Source of the DNA: Stenotrophomonas sp. VV52
GTDB taxonomy: Bacteria > Pseudomonadota > Gammaproteobacteria > Xanthomonadales > Xanthomonadaceae
Direction of reading: 5' to 3'
Length of the DNA stretch: 64,000 nucleotides
NCBI RefSeq assembly: GCF_002893095.1
Contig: NZ_PKQQ01000001.1
Span: 1 to 64,000 of the forward strand
The notes beneath the pieces are model-generated. The model had not been told where the DNA came from and did no database searches. It was given only the letters and a program-made list of their open reading frames with translations. A program made the position numbers and the translations under genes. Position 1 is the first letter of the stretch. Each line of letters starts with the position of its first letter. Shown here in pieces: positions 1-9,807 of the stretch.

Positions 1-1
1 C

Positions 2-343
2 GCCGTGGCAGACGCCGCCTTGGCCGTAGCGGCCGTGCCAGCCGCTGCCGCCACGGCGCGCCGCAACAGCGCCACCCGTACCCAGCAGGCCGCGCGTGGC
101 GTGGCCAGCCGTGTCGCCGAGCCGGTGCGTGCCGTGGCCAGCCAGGCGCCGCTGGCGCCGACCGTCCCGGCGGCGTCGGCACGCGCGCTGCCGTTTGGCG
201 ACGTCAGCAGCCTGCAGGCCCGGCCGTGGCCGCGTTCGACCCTGGGCGACAACGGCGCGATCAACGCCAGCTTCCGCGCCCAGCAGCCGCCGGCCGCGTT
301 CTATCCGTTCGAACCGCGCCTGCAGGATGACGGCGCCGATTGA
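2..343 (+). CDS. rseA: Sigma-E negative regulator RseA, C-terminal part (5' end outside window)
   Basis: This reading frame enters from the left edge and ends at a TGA at 341-343, so only the last 113 codons are visible. The segment is rich in Ala, Pro and Arg and ends in a short aromatic FYPFEPR patch, which I recognise from Xanthomonadaceae RseA proteins. The assignment rests mainly on position: in this family the order rpoE-rseA-mucD-lepA is conserved, and mucD follows after 64 bp. RseA is the inner-membrane anti-sigma factor that holds RpoE until envelope stress triggers its proteolysis; the part seen here would be the periplasmic tail. No domain core is visible, so the name is an inference from context. 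Confidence 0.7.
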   Translation, partial: AVADAALAVAAVPAAAATARRNSATRTQQAARGVASRVAEPVRAVASQAPLAPTVPAASARALPFGDVSSLQARPWPRSTLGDNGAINASFRAQQPPAAFYPFEPRLQDDGAD

Positions 344-407
344 GCCTGCTGCACGCCCTGTTGCTTCCCTCTCCCCCTGATACCCCTGACCCGGAGGTTC
401 GAGTCTG

Positions 408-1931
408 ATGACCGCCCGTATCCGTACGCATGCCCTGGCCCTGCTGGCCATCACCCTGCCGCTGGTGGCCTGCGCGCAGTCGCCGTCCCCGGCCGCACCC
501 GCCGCCCAGGCCACGGCCGCGCCGCGTGCGCCGGCCGCGCCGCTGGTCAGCGGGCTGCCCGATTTCACCCACCTGGTCGAACAGGTCGGCCCCGGCGTGG
601 TCAACATCGAAACCACCATCGTGCGCAGCAACCGCCAGGCGCGGGGCCCTGCAGGTCCAAGCGATGACGAGATGCCGGAATTCTTCCGCCGCTTCTTCGG
701 CCCGGACTTCCAGATGCCGGGCCAGCCCGGTGGCGGCGATGACCAGGGCCCCAGCATCCGCGGCCGTGGCATGGGCTCGGGCTTCATCATCTCGCCCGAC
801 GGCTACGTGCTGACCAACCACCACGTGGTGGCCGACGCCGGTGAGGTGAAGGTCAAGCTGGGCGACCGCCGCGAGTTCACCGCCAAGGTGGTGGGCAGCG
901 ACCAGCAGTACGACGTGGCCCTGCTCAAGATCGACGCGAAAAACCTGCCGACCGTGCGCGTGGGCGATTCCAATACGCTCAAGCCGGGCCAGTGGGTTGT
1001 CGCGATCGGCTCGCCGTTTGGCCTGGACCACTCGGTCACCGCCGGCGTGGTCAGTGCGGTCGGGCGCAGCACCGGCGGCCAGGACCAGCGCTACGTGCCG
1101 TTCATCCAGACCGACGTGGCGATCAACCAGGGCAATTCCGGCGGTCCGCTGCTGAACACCCGCGGTGAAGTGGTCGGCATCAATTCGCAGATCTTCTCCG
1201 CCTCGGGCGGCTACATGGGTATCAGCTTCGCGATCCCGATCGACCTGGCCATGGGCGCGGTCGAGCAGATCAAGAAGAATGGCCGGGTCAGCCGTGGCCA
1301 GCTGGGTGCGGTGGTCGGTGCCATCACCGGCGACGTGGCGCAGGGCTTCAACCTGCCCGACAGCCGCGGTGCGCTGGTCAATGAACTGGTTCCGGGCAGC
1401 GCTGCCGCCAAGAGCGGGCTGGAAGTCGGTGACGTGATCCGCTCGGTCAACGGCACCCCGATCAACACCTTCAGCGACCTGCCGCCGCTGATCGGCGCCC
1501 AGGCGCCGGGCAGCAAGGTCCGCCTGGGCGTGCTGCGCGACGGCCGCGAGCGTGAAATCACCGCGACCCTGACCGAGCTGGCCGAAGACGCCGAACGCGG
1601 CGCGGCCGCCCCCGCCGCCCCGGATGCGGCGCCGCAGACCGGTGCCAACGCCCTGCTGGGCCTGGACGTGGCCGACCTGACCGCGCCGCAGCGCCAGCAG
1701 CTGGGCCTGGATCCGGGCGAGGGCGTTCGCATCACCGGCGTGAAGGGCCAGGCCGCGCGTGACGCCCGCCTGTCCCCGGGCATGGTGGTGCTGCAGGTCG
1801 GGCGCACCCCGGTCGGCAACGTGGCTGCGCTGAACAAGGCGCTGGCCGGCTACAAGAAGGGCGACGTGGTGATGCTGCTGGTCCGTGCCAGCGGCAACAC
1901 CGCCTTCGTGGCGGTCCGCACCGGGGAGTAA
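408..1931 (+). CDS. mucD: DegP/HtrA-family periplasmic serine endoprotease MucD
   Basis: A 507-residue HtrA protease that degrades misfolded envelope proteins and takes part in the RpoE stress circuit, fitting its place just after rseA. The chymotrypsin-like catalytic triad is complete: His139 in TNHHVV, Asp169 in QYDVALLK and Ser244 in NQGNSGGP. Two PDZ domains follow, at roughly residues 300-390 and 410-500. The N-terminus is a signal peptide ending in LVAC at residues 19-22, which fits a lipobox, so the protein may be lipid-anchored rather than soluble; the Ala/Pro-rich linker after Cys22 agrees with that. The start has a GGAGG sequence about ten bases upstream. Confidence 0.95.
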   Translation: MTARIRTHALALLAITLPLVACAQSPSPAAPAAQATAAPRAPAAPLVSGLPDFTHLVEQVGPGVVNIETTIVRSNRQARGPAGPSDDEMPEFFRRFFGPDFQMPGQPGGGDDQGPSIRGRGMGSGFIISPDGYVLTNHHVVADAGEVKVKLGDRREFTAKVVGSDQQYDVALLKIDAKNLPTVRVGDSNTLKPGQWVVAIGSPFGLDHSVTAGVVSAVGRSTGGQDQRYVPFIQTDVAINQGNSGGPLLNTRGEVVGINSQIFSASGGYMGISFAIPIDLAMGAVEQIKKNGRVSRGQLGAVVGAITGDVAQGFNLPDSRGALVNELVPGSAAAKSGLEVGDVIRSVNGTPINTFSDLPPLIGAQAPGSKVRLGVLRDGREREITATLTELAEDAERGAAAPAAPDAAPQTGANALLGLDVADLTAPQRQQLGLDPGEGVRITGVKGQAARDARLSPGMVVLQVGRTPVGNVAALNKALAGYKKGDVVMLLVRASGNTAFVAVRTGE

Positions 1932-1952
1932 GCCCCCGCCACCGCTGCGTTT

Positions 1953-1976
1953 CCGGGCCCGCTTCGGCGGGCCCGG
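1953..1976 (+). terminator. Hairpin between mucD and lepA
   Basis: A perfect 10-bp stem (CCGGGCCCGC with its complement) closed by a TTCG tetraloop lies 22 bases after the mucD stop and is followed by TCGTTTCC. It resembles an intrinsic terminator with a weak T tract, so termination may be partial and some readthrough into lepA is possible. Confidence 0.6.
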
Positions 1977-2033
1977 TCGTTTCCGTGCGATAATCACCCG
2001 TTACCCTGACGACGCGCCGCGCCGCCGCCACCT

Positions 2034-3839
2034 ATGTCCTCTGATTCGATGCGGAATATCCGCAACTTCTCCATCATTGCCCATGTCGACCATGGCAAGT
2101 CGACGCTGGCCGATCGCATCATCCAGCTTTGCGGCGGCCTGCAGGCCCGCGAAATGGAGGCGCAGGTGCTCGACTCGAACCCGATCGAGCGCGAGCGCGG
2201 CATCACCATCAAGGCCCAGTCGGTGTCGCTGCCGTACGTGGCCAAAGATGGCCAGACCTACCACCTGAACTTCATCGACACCCCCGGCCACGTCGACTTC
2301 TCCTATGAAGTCAGTCGCTCGCTGGCCGCCTGCGAAGGCGCGCTGCTGGTGGTTGACGCCGCCCAGGGCGTGGAAGCGCAGTCGGTGGCCAACTGCTACA
2401 CCGCCGTGGAGCAGGGCCTGGAAGTGGTGCCGGTGATCAACAAGATCGACCTGCCCACCGCCGACATCGAACGCGCCAAGGCCGAGATCGAAGCGGTCAT
2501 CGGCATCGACGCCGAAGACGCGGTGCCGGTCAGCGCCAAGACCGGCCTGAACGTGCAGGACGTGCTGGAAGCGATCGTGCACCGCATTCCGCCGCCGGTG
2601 CCGCGCGACACCGACAAGCTGCAGGCGCTGATCATCGACTCCTGGTTCGACAACTACCTGGGCGTGGTCTCGCTGGTGCGCGTCATGCAGGGCCAGATCA
2701 AGGCCGGCGACAAGCTGCAGGTGATGTCCACCGGCCGCAACCACCAGGTCGACAACGTCGGCGTGTTCACCCCCAAGCGCAAGGTGCTGCCGGCCCTGCG
2801 CGCGGGCGAGGTGGGCTGGGTCACCGCCAGCATCAAGGACGTGCACGGCGCGCCGGTCGGCGACACCCTGACCCTGGCCGCCGACCCGGCGCCCAAGCCG
2901 CTGCCGGGCTTCCAGGAAATGCAGCCGCGCGTGTTCGCCGGCCTGTTCCCGGTCGACGCCGAAGACTACCCGGACCTGCGCGAAGCGCTGGACAAGCTGC
3001 GCCTGAACGACGCCGCGCTGCGCTTCGAGCCGGAAAGCTCCGAAGCGATGGGCTTCGGCTTCCGCTGCGGCTTCCTGGGCATGCTGCACATGGAAATCGT
3101 GCAGGAGCGCCTTGAGCGCGAGTACAACCTGGACCTGATCAGCACCGCGCCGACGGTGGTCTATGAAGTGCTCAAGACCGACGGCACGATCATCAACATG
3201 GACAACCCGGCCAAGCTGCCGCCGGTGAACATGGTGACCGAGATCCGCGAGCCGATCATCCGTGCCAACGTGCTCACCCCCGAGGAGTACATCGGCAACA
3301 TCATCAAGCTGTGCGAGGAAAAGCGCGGCAGCCAGATCGGTATCAACTACATGGGCAGCCAGGTGCAGATCAGCTACGAGCTGCCGATGGCCGAAGTGGT
3401 GCTGGACTTCTTCGACAAGCTCAAGTCGGTCAGCCGTGGCTATGCCTCGCTGGACTACCACTTCGTGCGCTTCGATGCCGGTCCGTTCGTCCGCGTGGAC
3501 GTGCTGATCAATGGCGACAAGGTCGACGCGCTGTCGCTGATCGTGCACCGCAGCCATGCCGACCGGCGCGGCCGCGAGCTGTGCGAGAAGATGAAGGACC
3601 TGATCCCGCGGCAGATGTTCGACGTGGCCATCCAGGCCGCCGTCGGCTCGCAGATCATCTCCCGCACCACGGTCAAGGCGATGCGCAAGAACGTGCTGGC
3701 CAAGTGCTATGGTGGCGACGTTTCGCGCAAGAAGAAGCTTCTGGAAAAGCAGAAGGAAGGCAAGAAGCGCATGAAGCAGGTCGGCCGCGTGGAGATTCCG
3801 CAGGAAGCCTTCCTGGCCGTGCTGCAGATGGACAAGTAA
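2034..3839 (+). CDS. lepA: Elongation factor 4 (LepA), ribosome back-translocase GTPase
   Basis: A 601-residue translational GTPase of the LepA/EF4 family, close to the usual length of about 600. The G1 motif AHVDHGKST is at residues 16-24, the G3 motif DTPGHVD starts at Asp82 and the G4 motif NKID at Asn136. The EF4-specific C-terminal domain is present, including the [16 protein letters not shown] region near the end. EF4 acts on ribosomes in the cytoplasm during initiation or stalled elongation. The ATG at 2034 is used here; a second ATG at 2049 (MRNIRN) is also possible and would shorten the protein by five residues. lepB follows after 24 bp. Confidence 0.98.
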   Translation: MSSDSMRNIRNFSIIAHVDHGKSTLADRIIQLCGGLQAREMEAQVLDSNPIERERGITIKAQSVSLPYVAKDGQTYHLNFIDTPGHVDFSYEVSRSLAACEGALLVVDAAQGVEAQSVANCYTAVEQGLEVVPVINKIDLPTADIERAKAEIEAVIGIDAEDAVPVSAKTGLNVQDVLEAIVHRIPPPVPRDTDKLQALIIDSWFDNYLGVVSLVRVMQGQIKAGDKLQVMSTGRNHQVDNVGVFTPKRKVLPALRAGEVGWVTASIKDVHGAPVGDTLTLAADPAPKPLPGFQEMQPRVFAGLFPVDAEDYPDLREALDKLRLNDAALRFEPESSEAMGFGFRCGFLGMLHMEIVQERLEREYNLDLISTAPTVVYEVLKTDGTIINMDNPAKLPPVNMVTEIREPIIRANVLTPEEYIGNIIKLCEEKRGSQIGINYMGSQVQISYELPMAEVVLDFFDKLKSVSRGYASLDYHFVRFDAGPFVRVDVLINGDKVDALSLIVHRSHADRRGRELCEKMKDLIPRQMFDVAIQAAVGSQIISRTTVKAMRKNVLAKCYGGDVSRKKKLLEKQKEGKKRMKQVGRVEIPQEAFLAVLQMDK

Positions 3840-3863
3840 GGCCCCCGTTCCCAAGGACACTGC

Positions 3864-4658
3864 ATGAAACTGTTTGAGATCCTGCTGGTCGTACTGACCC
3901 TGGCGTCGGGCCTGATCCTGCTCGCCGACAAGCTGTACTTCGCAAAGCGCCGCGCCCAGCGGGCCGGCCTGCTCGACAGCGAGCCGGTGCTGGTCGACTA
4001 CTCCCGGGCGTTCTTCCCGGTGCTGGCGATCGTGCTGATCGTGCGCAGTTTCATCGCAGAGCCGTACAAGATCCCGTCCAGCTCGATGATGCCCAACCTG
4101 CTCATCGGCGATTTCATCCTGGTCAACAAGTTCGCCTACGGCCTGCGCCTGCCGCTGAACAACGCCAAGGTGGTCCCGATCGGCGAACCGGCCCGCGGCG
4201 ACGTGGTGGTGTTCCACTTCCCGGGCCATTCGGACAACGACCCGAACAAGGGCGAGAACTTCATCAAGCGCGTCATCGGCGTGCCGGGTGACGAGATCGC
4301 CTTCCAGGGCGACCAGGTGATCCTCAACGGCACCCCCCTGAAGTACGAGAACAAGGGGTTGTATGCTGGGCACCGTGGCCAGGGGGAGGGCACCTCGCTG
4401 CTGGTGGAGCACCTGCCGGGCCGCACCCACACCATCCTGGAGACCGATTACCCGCGGGGCGAGGGGCAGTGGACCGTACCGGCGGGCAAGTACCTGGTGA
4501 TGGGCGACAACCGCGACAACAGTGACGATGGCCGGTTCTGGGGCCTGCTGCCAGAAGAAAACCTCCGCGGCAAGGCGTTCCTGATCTGGCTGAACTGCTC
4601 GGGCTGGTTCTGCAAGGACGGCTTCGAACCGTCCCGGATCGGCACCGGGATCAACTGA
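3864..4658 (+). CDS. lepB: Signal peptidase I (LepB)
   Basis: A 264-residue inner-membrane leader peptidase that removes signal peptides from Sec and Tat substrates on the periplasmic side. Two N-terminal membrane segments lie at about residues 3-22 and 48-63. The serine/lysine dyad can be placed: Ser74 in PSSSMMPN and Lys135 in FIKRVIGVPGD. The conserved GDNRDNSDDGRFWG box is near residues 213-226. Its place directly after lepA is the classic bacterial arrangement, and the two are probably co-transcribed. Confidence 0.97.
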   Translation: MKLFEILLVVLTLASGLILLADKLYFAKRRAQRAGLLDSEPVLVDYSRAFFPVLAIVLIVRSFIAEPYKIPSSSMMPNLLIGDFILVNKFAYGLRLPLNNAKVVPIGEPARGDVVVFHFPGHSDNDPNKGENFIKRVIGVPGDEIAFQGDQVILNGTPLKYENKGLYAGHRGQGEGTSLLVEHLPGRTHTILETDYPRGEGQWTVPAGKYLVMGDNRDNSDDGRFWGLLPEENLRGKAFLIWLNCSGWFCKDGFEPSRIGTGIN

Positions 4659-4691
4659 TCCACTCACACAAGCGCATCTGGGGAGATCGCA

Positions 4692-5075
4692 ATGAAGATG
4701 ATGAAGACGCAGCGTGGCATGACCCTGACCTCGTTCCTGGTCGTGCTGGCGGTGGTGGGGTTCGGGCTGTACATCGGCATGAAGCTGTTCCCGATGTACT
4801 CCGAGTTTTACGCAGTGAAGAGCGCGCTCAAGGGCGTCGCGCAGGAACCGGGCGTTGCCAACAAGGAGCCGGGCCAGGTGCAGGAGATGTTCTTCCGCCG
4901 CCTGTACATCAATTACTCCGACAACGTGAAGCCGTCCAACGTGAAGTTCGAACGAGTCAGCGGTGGTTGGAACATGAAGGTCAACTACGAAGTGCGTCGC
5001 CCGATGATCGGCAACCTCGACGTGGTTGGAAAATTCGAAGCACACCAGGAACTGACCCTCAGCGGTGCCGACTAA
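4692..5075 (+). CDS. DUF4845 domain protein, small membrane-anchored
   Basis: A 127-residue protein with one membrane helix at about residues 10-30 after a short basic start (MKMMKTQRG), then a soluble domain of about 95 residues. Proteins of this family (DUF4845) sit between lepB and rnc in many gamma- and betaproteobacteria; no function is established. GGGGAGAT precedes the ATG. The 3' end overlaps the rnc start by 11 bases, which suggests coupled translation. Confidence 0.85.
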   Translation: MKMMKTQRGMTLTSFLVVLAVVGFGLYIGMKLFPMYSEFYAVKSALKGVAQEPGVANKEPGQVQEMFFRRLYINYSDNVKPSNVKFERVSGGWNMKVNYEVRRPMIGNLDVVGKFEAHQELTLSGAD

Positions 5076-5745
5076 CACTTTTCAACGTGGTGACCGCATC
5101 GGTCACGTCTTCTCCGATCCGGGCCTGCTGCAGCAGGCCCTGACGCATCGCAGCGCCGGAACCCCCAACAACGAACGGTTGGAATTCCTCGGCGACAGCA
5201 TCGTCAACATGATGGTGGCCCACGCGCTGTACCAGCGCTGGCCCAAGGCCGACGAAGGGGCCCTGACCCGGGCCCGCGCCGAACTGGTGCGCGAAGGCGC
5301 GCTGGCGGTCATTGCCCGCACCCTGGAACTGGGCGAGCGCCTGACCCTGGGGCCGGGTGAAATGAAATCCGGCGGCCACCGGCGCGACTCGATCCTGGCC
5401 GACGCGGTGGAAGCCGTGGTGGCCGCGATCTACCTGGATGCCGGCTTTGCCGCGTGCCAGGCGGTGGTCCTGCCCTGGTTCACCCCCTCCATGGAGGCGC
5501 TGCCGGCCACCGGCAAGCCCGCCAAGGACCCGAAGACCCGCCTGCAGGAATGGCTGCAGGGCCGACAGAAGGCGCTGCCCCAATACGAATTGGTGTCAGA
5601 ATCGGGCGACGATCATGCCAAGACTTTCCGGGTACGCTGCTGCGTAGCCGACCCCGCTGTCAGCACCGAAGGCGAAGGTGCCTCGCGACGGCTGGCCGAA
5701 CAACAGGCGGCTGCCGCCGCCCTCGAGCAACTGGATTCCAAGTGA
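5065..5745 (+). CDS. rnc: Ribonuclease III
   Basis: A 226-residue RNase III, which cleaves double-stranded RNA in rRNA precursors and regulatory duplexes. The signature ERLEFLGDS is at residues 37-45, with Glu40 and Asp44 in the metal site, and the second metal pair is Asp113/Glu116 in LADAVEA. A double-stranded RNA-binding domain fills residues 150-226. The start is a GTG inside the end of the DUF4845 gene. The stop overlaps the era start as GTGA. rnc-era-recO is a widely conserved operon. Confidence 0.97.
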   Translation: MPTNTFQRGDRIGHVFSDPGLLQQALTHRSAGTPNNERLEFLGDSIVNMMVAHALYQRWPKADEGALTRARAELVREGALAVIARTLELGERLTLGPGEMKSGGHRRDSILADAVEAVVAAIYLDAGFAACQAVVLPWFTPSMEALPATGKPAKDPKTRLQEWLQGRQKALPQYELVSESGDDHAKTFRVRCCVADPAVSTEGEGASRRLAEQQAAAAALEQLDSK

Positions 5746-6638
5746 GCGAAGCAACCCCCCATCATTGCGGCAGCGTGGCCGTCATCGGCCGCCCCAACGT
5801 CGGCAAGTCGACCCTGACCAACGCCCTGGTCGGCGCCAAGGTCAGCATCGTGTCCAACCGGCCGCAGACCACGCGGCACCGGCTGCTGGGCATTGCCAGC
5901 TTCCCCGAGGGCCAGCTGGTGCTGGTCGACACCCCCGGGCTGCACCGCGTGCAGAAGCGCGCCATGAACCGGGTGATGAACCGCGCCGCGCGCGGCTCGC
6001 TCGAGGGCGTGGACGCCGGCATGCTGGTGATCGAAGCCGGTCGCTGGGACGAGGAAGACACCCTGGCCTTCAACGTGCTCAGCGACGCCGGCATTCCGGT
6101 GGTGCTGGTGGTGAACAAGGTGGATCGGCTCAAGGACAAGGCCGCGCTGCTGCCGTTCCTGCAGCAGGTCACCGACGGCCGCACCTTCGCCGCCGTGCAT
6201 CCCATTTCCGCGCAGAAGCGCAACGGCCTGGAAGCGCTGGTGCGCGACCTGCTCAAGCTGCTGCCCGAAGCCCCGCCGATGTTCGGCGAGGATGAAATCA
6301 CCGACCGCAGCCAGCGTTTCCTGGCCGGCGAACTGGTCCGCGAACAGCTCATGCGCCAGCTGGGTGAAGAGCTGCCGTATGCGACCACGGTGGAGATCGA
6401 GCGCTTCGTCGAAGACGGCAACCTGCTGCGCATCGGCGCGGTGATCTGGGTCGAGCGCGAAGGCCAGAAGGCGATCGTGATCGGCAAGGCCGGTACCCGG
6501 CTGAAGGAGATCGGCGCCAAGTCGCGCCTGCAGATGGAGCGCCTGTTCGGCGCCAAGGTCTTCCTGGAGACCTGGGTACGCGTGCGTGAAGGCTGGTCGG
6601 ACGACGAAGCCGCGCTGAAGGCGTTCGGCTACGAGTAA
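5742..6638 (+). CDS. era: GTPase Era (16S rRNA maturation)
   Basis: A 298-residue Era GTPase needed for 30S subunit assembly and processing of the 3' end of 16S rRNA. The P-loop GRPNVGKS is at residues 16-23, DTPGLH and NKVD follow, and a C-terminal KH domain with a GxxG-type loop ([14 protein letters not shown]) binds rRNA. I chose the GTG at 5742 because it overlaps the rnc stop (GTGA) and gives the usual length; the frame stays open upstream to 5454, but that part is out-of-frame rnc sequence. Confidence 0.96.
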   Translation: MSEATPHHCGSVAVIGRPNVGKSTLTNALVGAKVSIVSNRPQTTRHRLLGIASFPEGQLVLVDTPGLHRVQKRAMNRVMNRAARGSLEGVDAGMLVIEAGRWDEEDTLAFNVLSDAGIPVVLVVNKVDRLKDKAALLPFLQQVTDGRTFAAVHPISAQKRNGLEALVRDLLKLLPEAPPMFGEDEITDRSQRFLAGELVREQLMRQLGEELPYATTVEIERFVEDGNLLRIGAVIWVEREGQKAIVIGKAGTRLKEIGAKSRLQMERLFGAKVFLETWVRVREGWSDDEAALKAFGYE

Positions 6639-6671
6639 ACCCGGCAGGGTTGCCTCGCCACGCCCCTGGCC

Positions 6672-7388
6672 ATGCGCATCGAAGACGAACCGGCGTTCGT
6701 GCTGCACGCCCGCTCCTGGCGGGAGACCAGCCTGCTGGTCGAGATGCTCACCGAACAGCACGGACGGATCGGGGTGCTGGCGCGCGGCGTCAGCAGTCCG
6801 CGCAGCCAGGCGCTGCGCGCCGCGCTGCAGCCGCTGCAATGGATACGGCTCGGCTTCGTGCAGCGGGGCGAACTGGCCCAGTTGCGGGGCGCCGAAGCGC
6901 TCGACGCAGCGCCGCGATTGAGCGGCGATGCGATGCTGGCCGGCTTCTACGTCAACGAGCTGGTGATGCGGCTGGCGCCCCGCCAGGACCCGCTGCCCGA
7001 GCTCTACGCGTATTACGGCCAGATGCGACAACGGCTCGGCGCCGGGGAATCGCTGGCTTGGACCCTGCGCCGGTTTGAGCGCGATCTGCTGGAAGCCTTG
7101 GGGTTTGGTTTTGACCTGTCGCATGGCAGCGATGGCGAACCGATCGACCCGGCGGCCCGCTACGAGCTGGACCCGCTGGAAGGGCCGCGGCGCCTGCTCA
7201 GCGAGCGGGGCGCCGATCCCCGGCGCGGCACCGCCACCGGCAGCGCCTTGCTGGCGCTGGCCGAAGATGAAATGCCGGGCACCGACGACCTGGCCAGCCT
7301 GCGCCGTGGGATGCGCGCGGTGTTGTTGCACCACCTGGGCGGGCGCGGTCTGAAGTCTTGGGAAATGCTCGAGGACCTACGCCGGTAG
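6672..7388 (+). CDS. recO: DNA repair protein RecO
   Basis: A 238-residue RecO, which helps load RecA onto SSB-coated single-stranded DNA in the RecFOR pathway. The N-terminal OB fold starts with [17 protein letters not shown], and a helical C-terminal domain follows. It is the last gene of the lepA-recO block and lies 33 bp after era. Its TAG stop at 7386-7388 forms part of the GTAG head of a REP palindrome, so the repeat sits directly against the gene end. Confidence 0.93.
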   Translation: MRIEDEPAFVLHARSWRETSLLVEMLTEQHGRIGVLARGVSSPRSQALRAALQPLQWIRLGFVQRGELAQLRGAEALDAAPRLSGDAMLAGFYVNELVMRLAPRQDPLPELYAYYGQMRQRLGAGESLAWTLRRFERDLLEALGFGFDLSHGSDGEPIDPAARYELDPLEGPRRLLSERGADPRRGTATGSALLALAEDEMPGTDDLASLRRGMRAVLLHHLGGRGLKSWEMLEDLRR

Positions 7389-7588
7389 AGCCACGCCCTG
7401 CGTGGCTGTTGTTCGCGGGTTGCCGCAGCCACGCAGGGATTTACGTGCGCAGGGTCATGGCGTTGACACGCATGGCGTGTCACTACGATCCTTGGTCGCT
7501 CGGGATTGGGGTCGAACGTTGACGGTGGGTTGCATGTGTCGACCGTCGAACGTTGGCGGCACCCGCGTAGGGACACGCCATGCGTGTC
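7385..7588. repeat. Cluster of GTAG-headed REP/SMAG palindromes
   Basis: Three short palindromes are visible. The first is GTAG at 7385-7388 followed by stem AGCCACGC/GCGTGGCT with a 3-nt loop (7389-7407). The second is inverted, stem TGACACGC/GCGTGTCA at 7464-7482 with CTAC at 7483-7486. The third is GTAG at 7567-7570 followed by stem GACACGC/GCGTGTC to 7588. Between them are an orphan arm near 7428 and a direct repeat GTCGAACGTTG at 7511-7521 and 7545-7555. They match the SMAG/REP elements of Stenotrophomonas, which are mobilised in trans by RAYT transposases; none is encoded in this window. Confidence 0.85.
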
Positions 7589-7598
7589 TGCTCTTCGC

Positions 7599-8312
7599 CT
7601 AATGCAACAGGGAATCGACCGCCGCTTTGAATTGTGTGTGGGCGCCGTTCGACTCGGGCGCCTGGTGCAGCTGCCGCACGGCGCGGCCCAATCGGGCGGC
7701 GCCGACGAACCCGCAACTCGCCTGCAGGCGGTGCAGCTGACCTTGCAAGGTCCGCACATCGTGCTGCTGGACCGCCTGCGCCACCGCGTCCCGGACCCCG
7801 GGCAGCTCGGCCAGGAACAGTTCGCGCAGGGCGATCAGGTGGTTGCGCTGTCCATTCAGGGCGGCCAGCGCGGTGATTTCGTCCCAGTCCTCACGCTCGC
7901 CCACGCCCACGCCCGCGCCCTCGCCGGGGGCGGCCGGGGCGCTGGGGCCGGGGCTGTTGACCAGCGCACGGCGGACCGCCTGCAGCAGCTGCTCGCGGCT
8001 CAGCGGCTTGACCAGGGTTTCGCTGAACCCGGCTTCGCGCAGGCGCGCATGGATGCTGGTGTCGCCATCGGCCGTGTGGGCCAACGCCGGGGTCTCTGGA
8101 TGGGACTGGCGCAGCGCCTTGAGCAGCTCGCTGCCATTGCCGTCGGGCAGGTTCACGTCGATCAGCCAGAGGTCGTGCTCGCTGCGGCGCCCGCGCTCCA
8201 GCGCGGTGGCCAGCGAATCGGCGGTTTCGACCTGCGCCGGCAGGGTTTCCAGCGCGGCCCGGAAAAAGCCGCGACTGATGGTGTCGTCCTCGACGAGCAG
8301 GAATCGGGGCAT
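7599..8312 (-). CDS. Response regulator with receiver and Hpt domains
   Basis: A 237-residue signalling protein. Residues 1-115 form a CheY-like receiver: acidic pocket VEDD at 7-10, phospho-acceptor Asp52 in LIDVNLPDG and Lys102 in TLVKPL. After a Pro/Gly-rich linker, residues 145-237 form a histidine phosphotransfer domain with His194 in GQLHRLQASCGF. Such two-domain proteins relay phosphate from a hybrid kinase to a partner regulator. The start at 8312 has GAGG about ten bases upstream; in-frame ATGs lie further up. No kinase is adjacent, so the partner is unknown. It is divergent from rlmD. Confidence 0.9.
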   Translation of the reverse strand: MPRFLLVEDDTISRGFFRAALETLPAQVETADSLATALERGRRSEHDLWLIDVNLPDGNGSELLKALRQSHPETPALAHTADGDTSIHARLREAGFSETLVKPLSREQLLQAVRRALVNSPGPSAPAAPGEGAGVGVGEREDWDEITALAALNGQRNHLIALRELFLAELPGVRDAVAQAVQQHDVRTLQGQLHRLQASCGFVGAARLGRAVRQLHQAPESNGAHTQFKAAVDSLLH

Positions 8313-8471
8313 GGGAACCCTCGGGGTCATCTGCATTGGGGCTGCCTCCATGTCAGCTATGCGCATATTAAACACGATATGGCGCCCTGCAAGCCCTGCA
8401 GCCTGAACGCGGCAGGCCACGCCGCGTATCTGCGACAATACGCACCCTTTTTGCCCGCAGCCTGTTGCCAC

Positions 8472-9806
8472 GTGGCCCGATCCCGCTCCCGACTCGACCG
8501 TACCCCGTTCCAGACCGACATCCTCGACCTCAGCCATGACGGCCGTGGCGTTGCCCGCCGTGAAGGCGAGGGTGGCAAGGTCACCTTCATTTCCGGCGCG
8601 CTGCCGGGCGAGGTGGTATGCGCCGAACCGACCGCCCGCAATCGCCATTTCGATGAAGCGCGCACCGTGGAGGTGCTGCAGGCCTCGCCGCAGCGCGTGA
8701 CGCCGCGCTGCCCGCATTTCGGCGTCTGCGCCGGCTGCGTGCTGCAGCACCTGGACGAAGACCAGCAGATCGTGGCCAAGCAGCGCGTGCTGCTGGACAA
8801 CCTGACCCGCATCGGCCACGTCACCCCCGGCACGGTGCTGCCGGCGCTGGTCGGCGACAGCTGGGGCTACCGTCGCAAGGGCCGCTTCTCGGTGCGCCGG
8901 GTGGAAAAGAAGGACAAGACCCTGGTCGGCTTCCGCGAGCAGGACCCGCGTTTCGTGGCCGACCTGACCCAGTGCCTGACCGTCATCCCGGAGATCGGGC
9001 TGAAGGTGGCGGCGCTGTCGGCGTTCATCGAAACCCTGGATGGCAAGCGCGACATCCCGCAGGTCGAATTCATTGCCGGTGATGACGCGATCGTCCTCAC
9101 CATCCGCCACATGCAGCCGCTCAGCGACGCCGACAAGGCCGCGTGGGCCGGCTTCGGGGCCGAGCATGGCTTTGCGATCTTCCTGCAGCCGGGCGGCGTG
9201 GAATCGGTGCACCCGCTGCTGCCGGGCGAGGTCCCGCTGTCGTTCCGGCTGGCCCCGTGGAACGTAGAACTGGCGTTCCGGCCGCTGGACTTCATCCAGG
9301 TCAACGCCAAGCTTAACGAGAAGATGATCGCGCTGGCACTGGAACTGCTCGATGCCGGTGCGGACGAGCGCGTGCTCGACCTGTTCTGCGGGCTGGGCAA
9401 CTTCACCCTGCCGCTGGCGCGCACCGTGCGCGAAGTGGTCGGCGTGGAAGGCGAGGCCGGGCTGGTGGCGCGTGCGAAGGAAAATGCCGCGCGCAATGGC
9501 CTGGACAACGCGCAGTTCTTCGCCGCCGACCTGACCCAGGACCAGCGCCAGACCCCGTGGATGCGCCAGGGCTTCGACAAGCTGCTGCTGGACCCGCCGC
9601 GTTCGGGCGCGATCGAAGTGCTGCAGCAGCTGCCGCTCAAGCAGTTCAAGCGCATCGTCTACGTCAGCTGCCACCCGGGCTCGCTGGCCCGCGATGCCGG
9701 CTACCTGGTCAACGAACAGGGCTTCACCCTGGTCTCGGCCGGCGCGATGGACATGTTCCCGCACACCGCGCACGTGGAAAGCATCGCCGTGTTCGAGAAG
9801 CGCTGA
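8472..9806 (+). CDS. rlmD: 23S rRNA (uracil-1939-C5)-methyltransferase RlmD
   Basis: A 444-residue SAM-dependent RNA methyltransferase. It starts with a TRAM domain (about residues 10-65), then has the iron-sulfur cysteines in RCPHFGVCAGC, a SAM-binding motif LDLFCGLGNFTLPLA near residue 300, and the catalytic cysteine in YVSCHPGSLARD near residue 400. The GTG at 8472 is chosen because it gives the basic start (ARSRSRLDRTPF) typical of the family; the frame is open far upstream but that stretch lies antisense to the response regulator. Confidence 0.95.
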   Translation: MARSRSRLDRTPFQTDILDLSHDGRGVARREGEGGKVTFISGALPGEVVCAEPTARNRHFDEARTVEVLQASPQRVTPRCPHFGVCAGCVLQHLDEDQQIVAKQRVLLDNLTRIGHVTPGTVLPALVGDSWGYRRKGRFSVRRVEKKDKTLVGFREQDPRFVADLTQCLTVIPEIGLKVAALSAFIETLDGKRDIPQVEFIAGDDAIVLTIRHMQPLSDADKAAWAGFGAEHGFAIFLQPGGVESVHPLLPGEVPLSFRLAPWNVELAFRPLDFIQVNAKLNEKMIALALELLDAGADERVLDLFCGLGNFTLPLARTVREVVGVEGEAGLVARAKENAARNGLDNAQFFAADLTQDQRQTPWMRQGFDKLLLDPPRSGAIEVLQQLPLKQFKRIVYVSCHPGSLARDAGYLVNEQGFTLVSAGAMDMFPHTAHVESIAVFEKR

Positions 9807-9807
9807 G

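Noticed and set aside
2001..5078. 1025-codon open frame on the minus strand across lepA and lepB
   Set aside because: It is antisense to well-identified genes, rich in His/Gln/Arg/Asp as expected for a high-GC shadow frame, and has no domain motifs.
5454..5741. N-terminal extension of Era from the open frame upstream
   Set aside because: The extra 96 codons are out-of-frame rnc sequence; GTG at 5742 gives the family length and overlaps the rnc stop.
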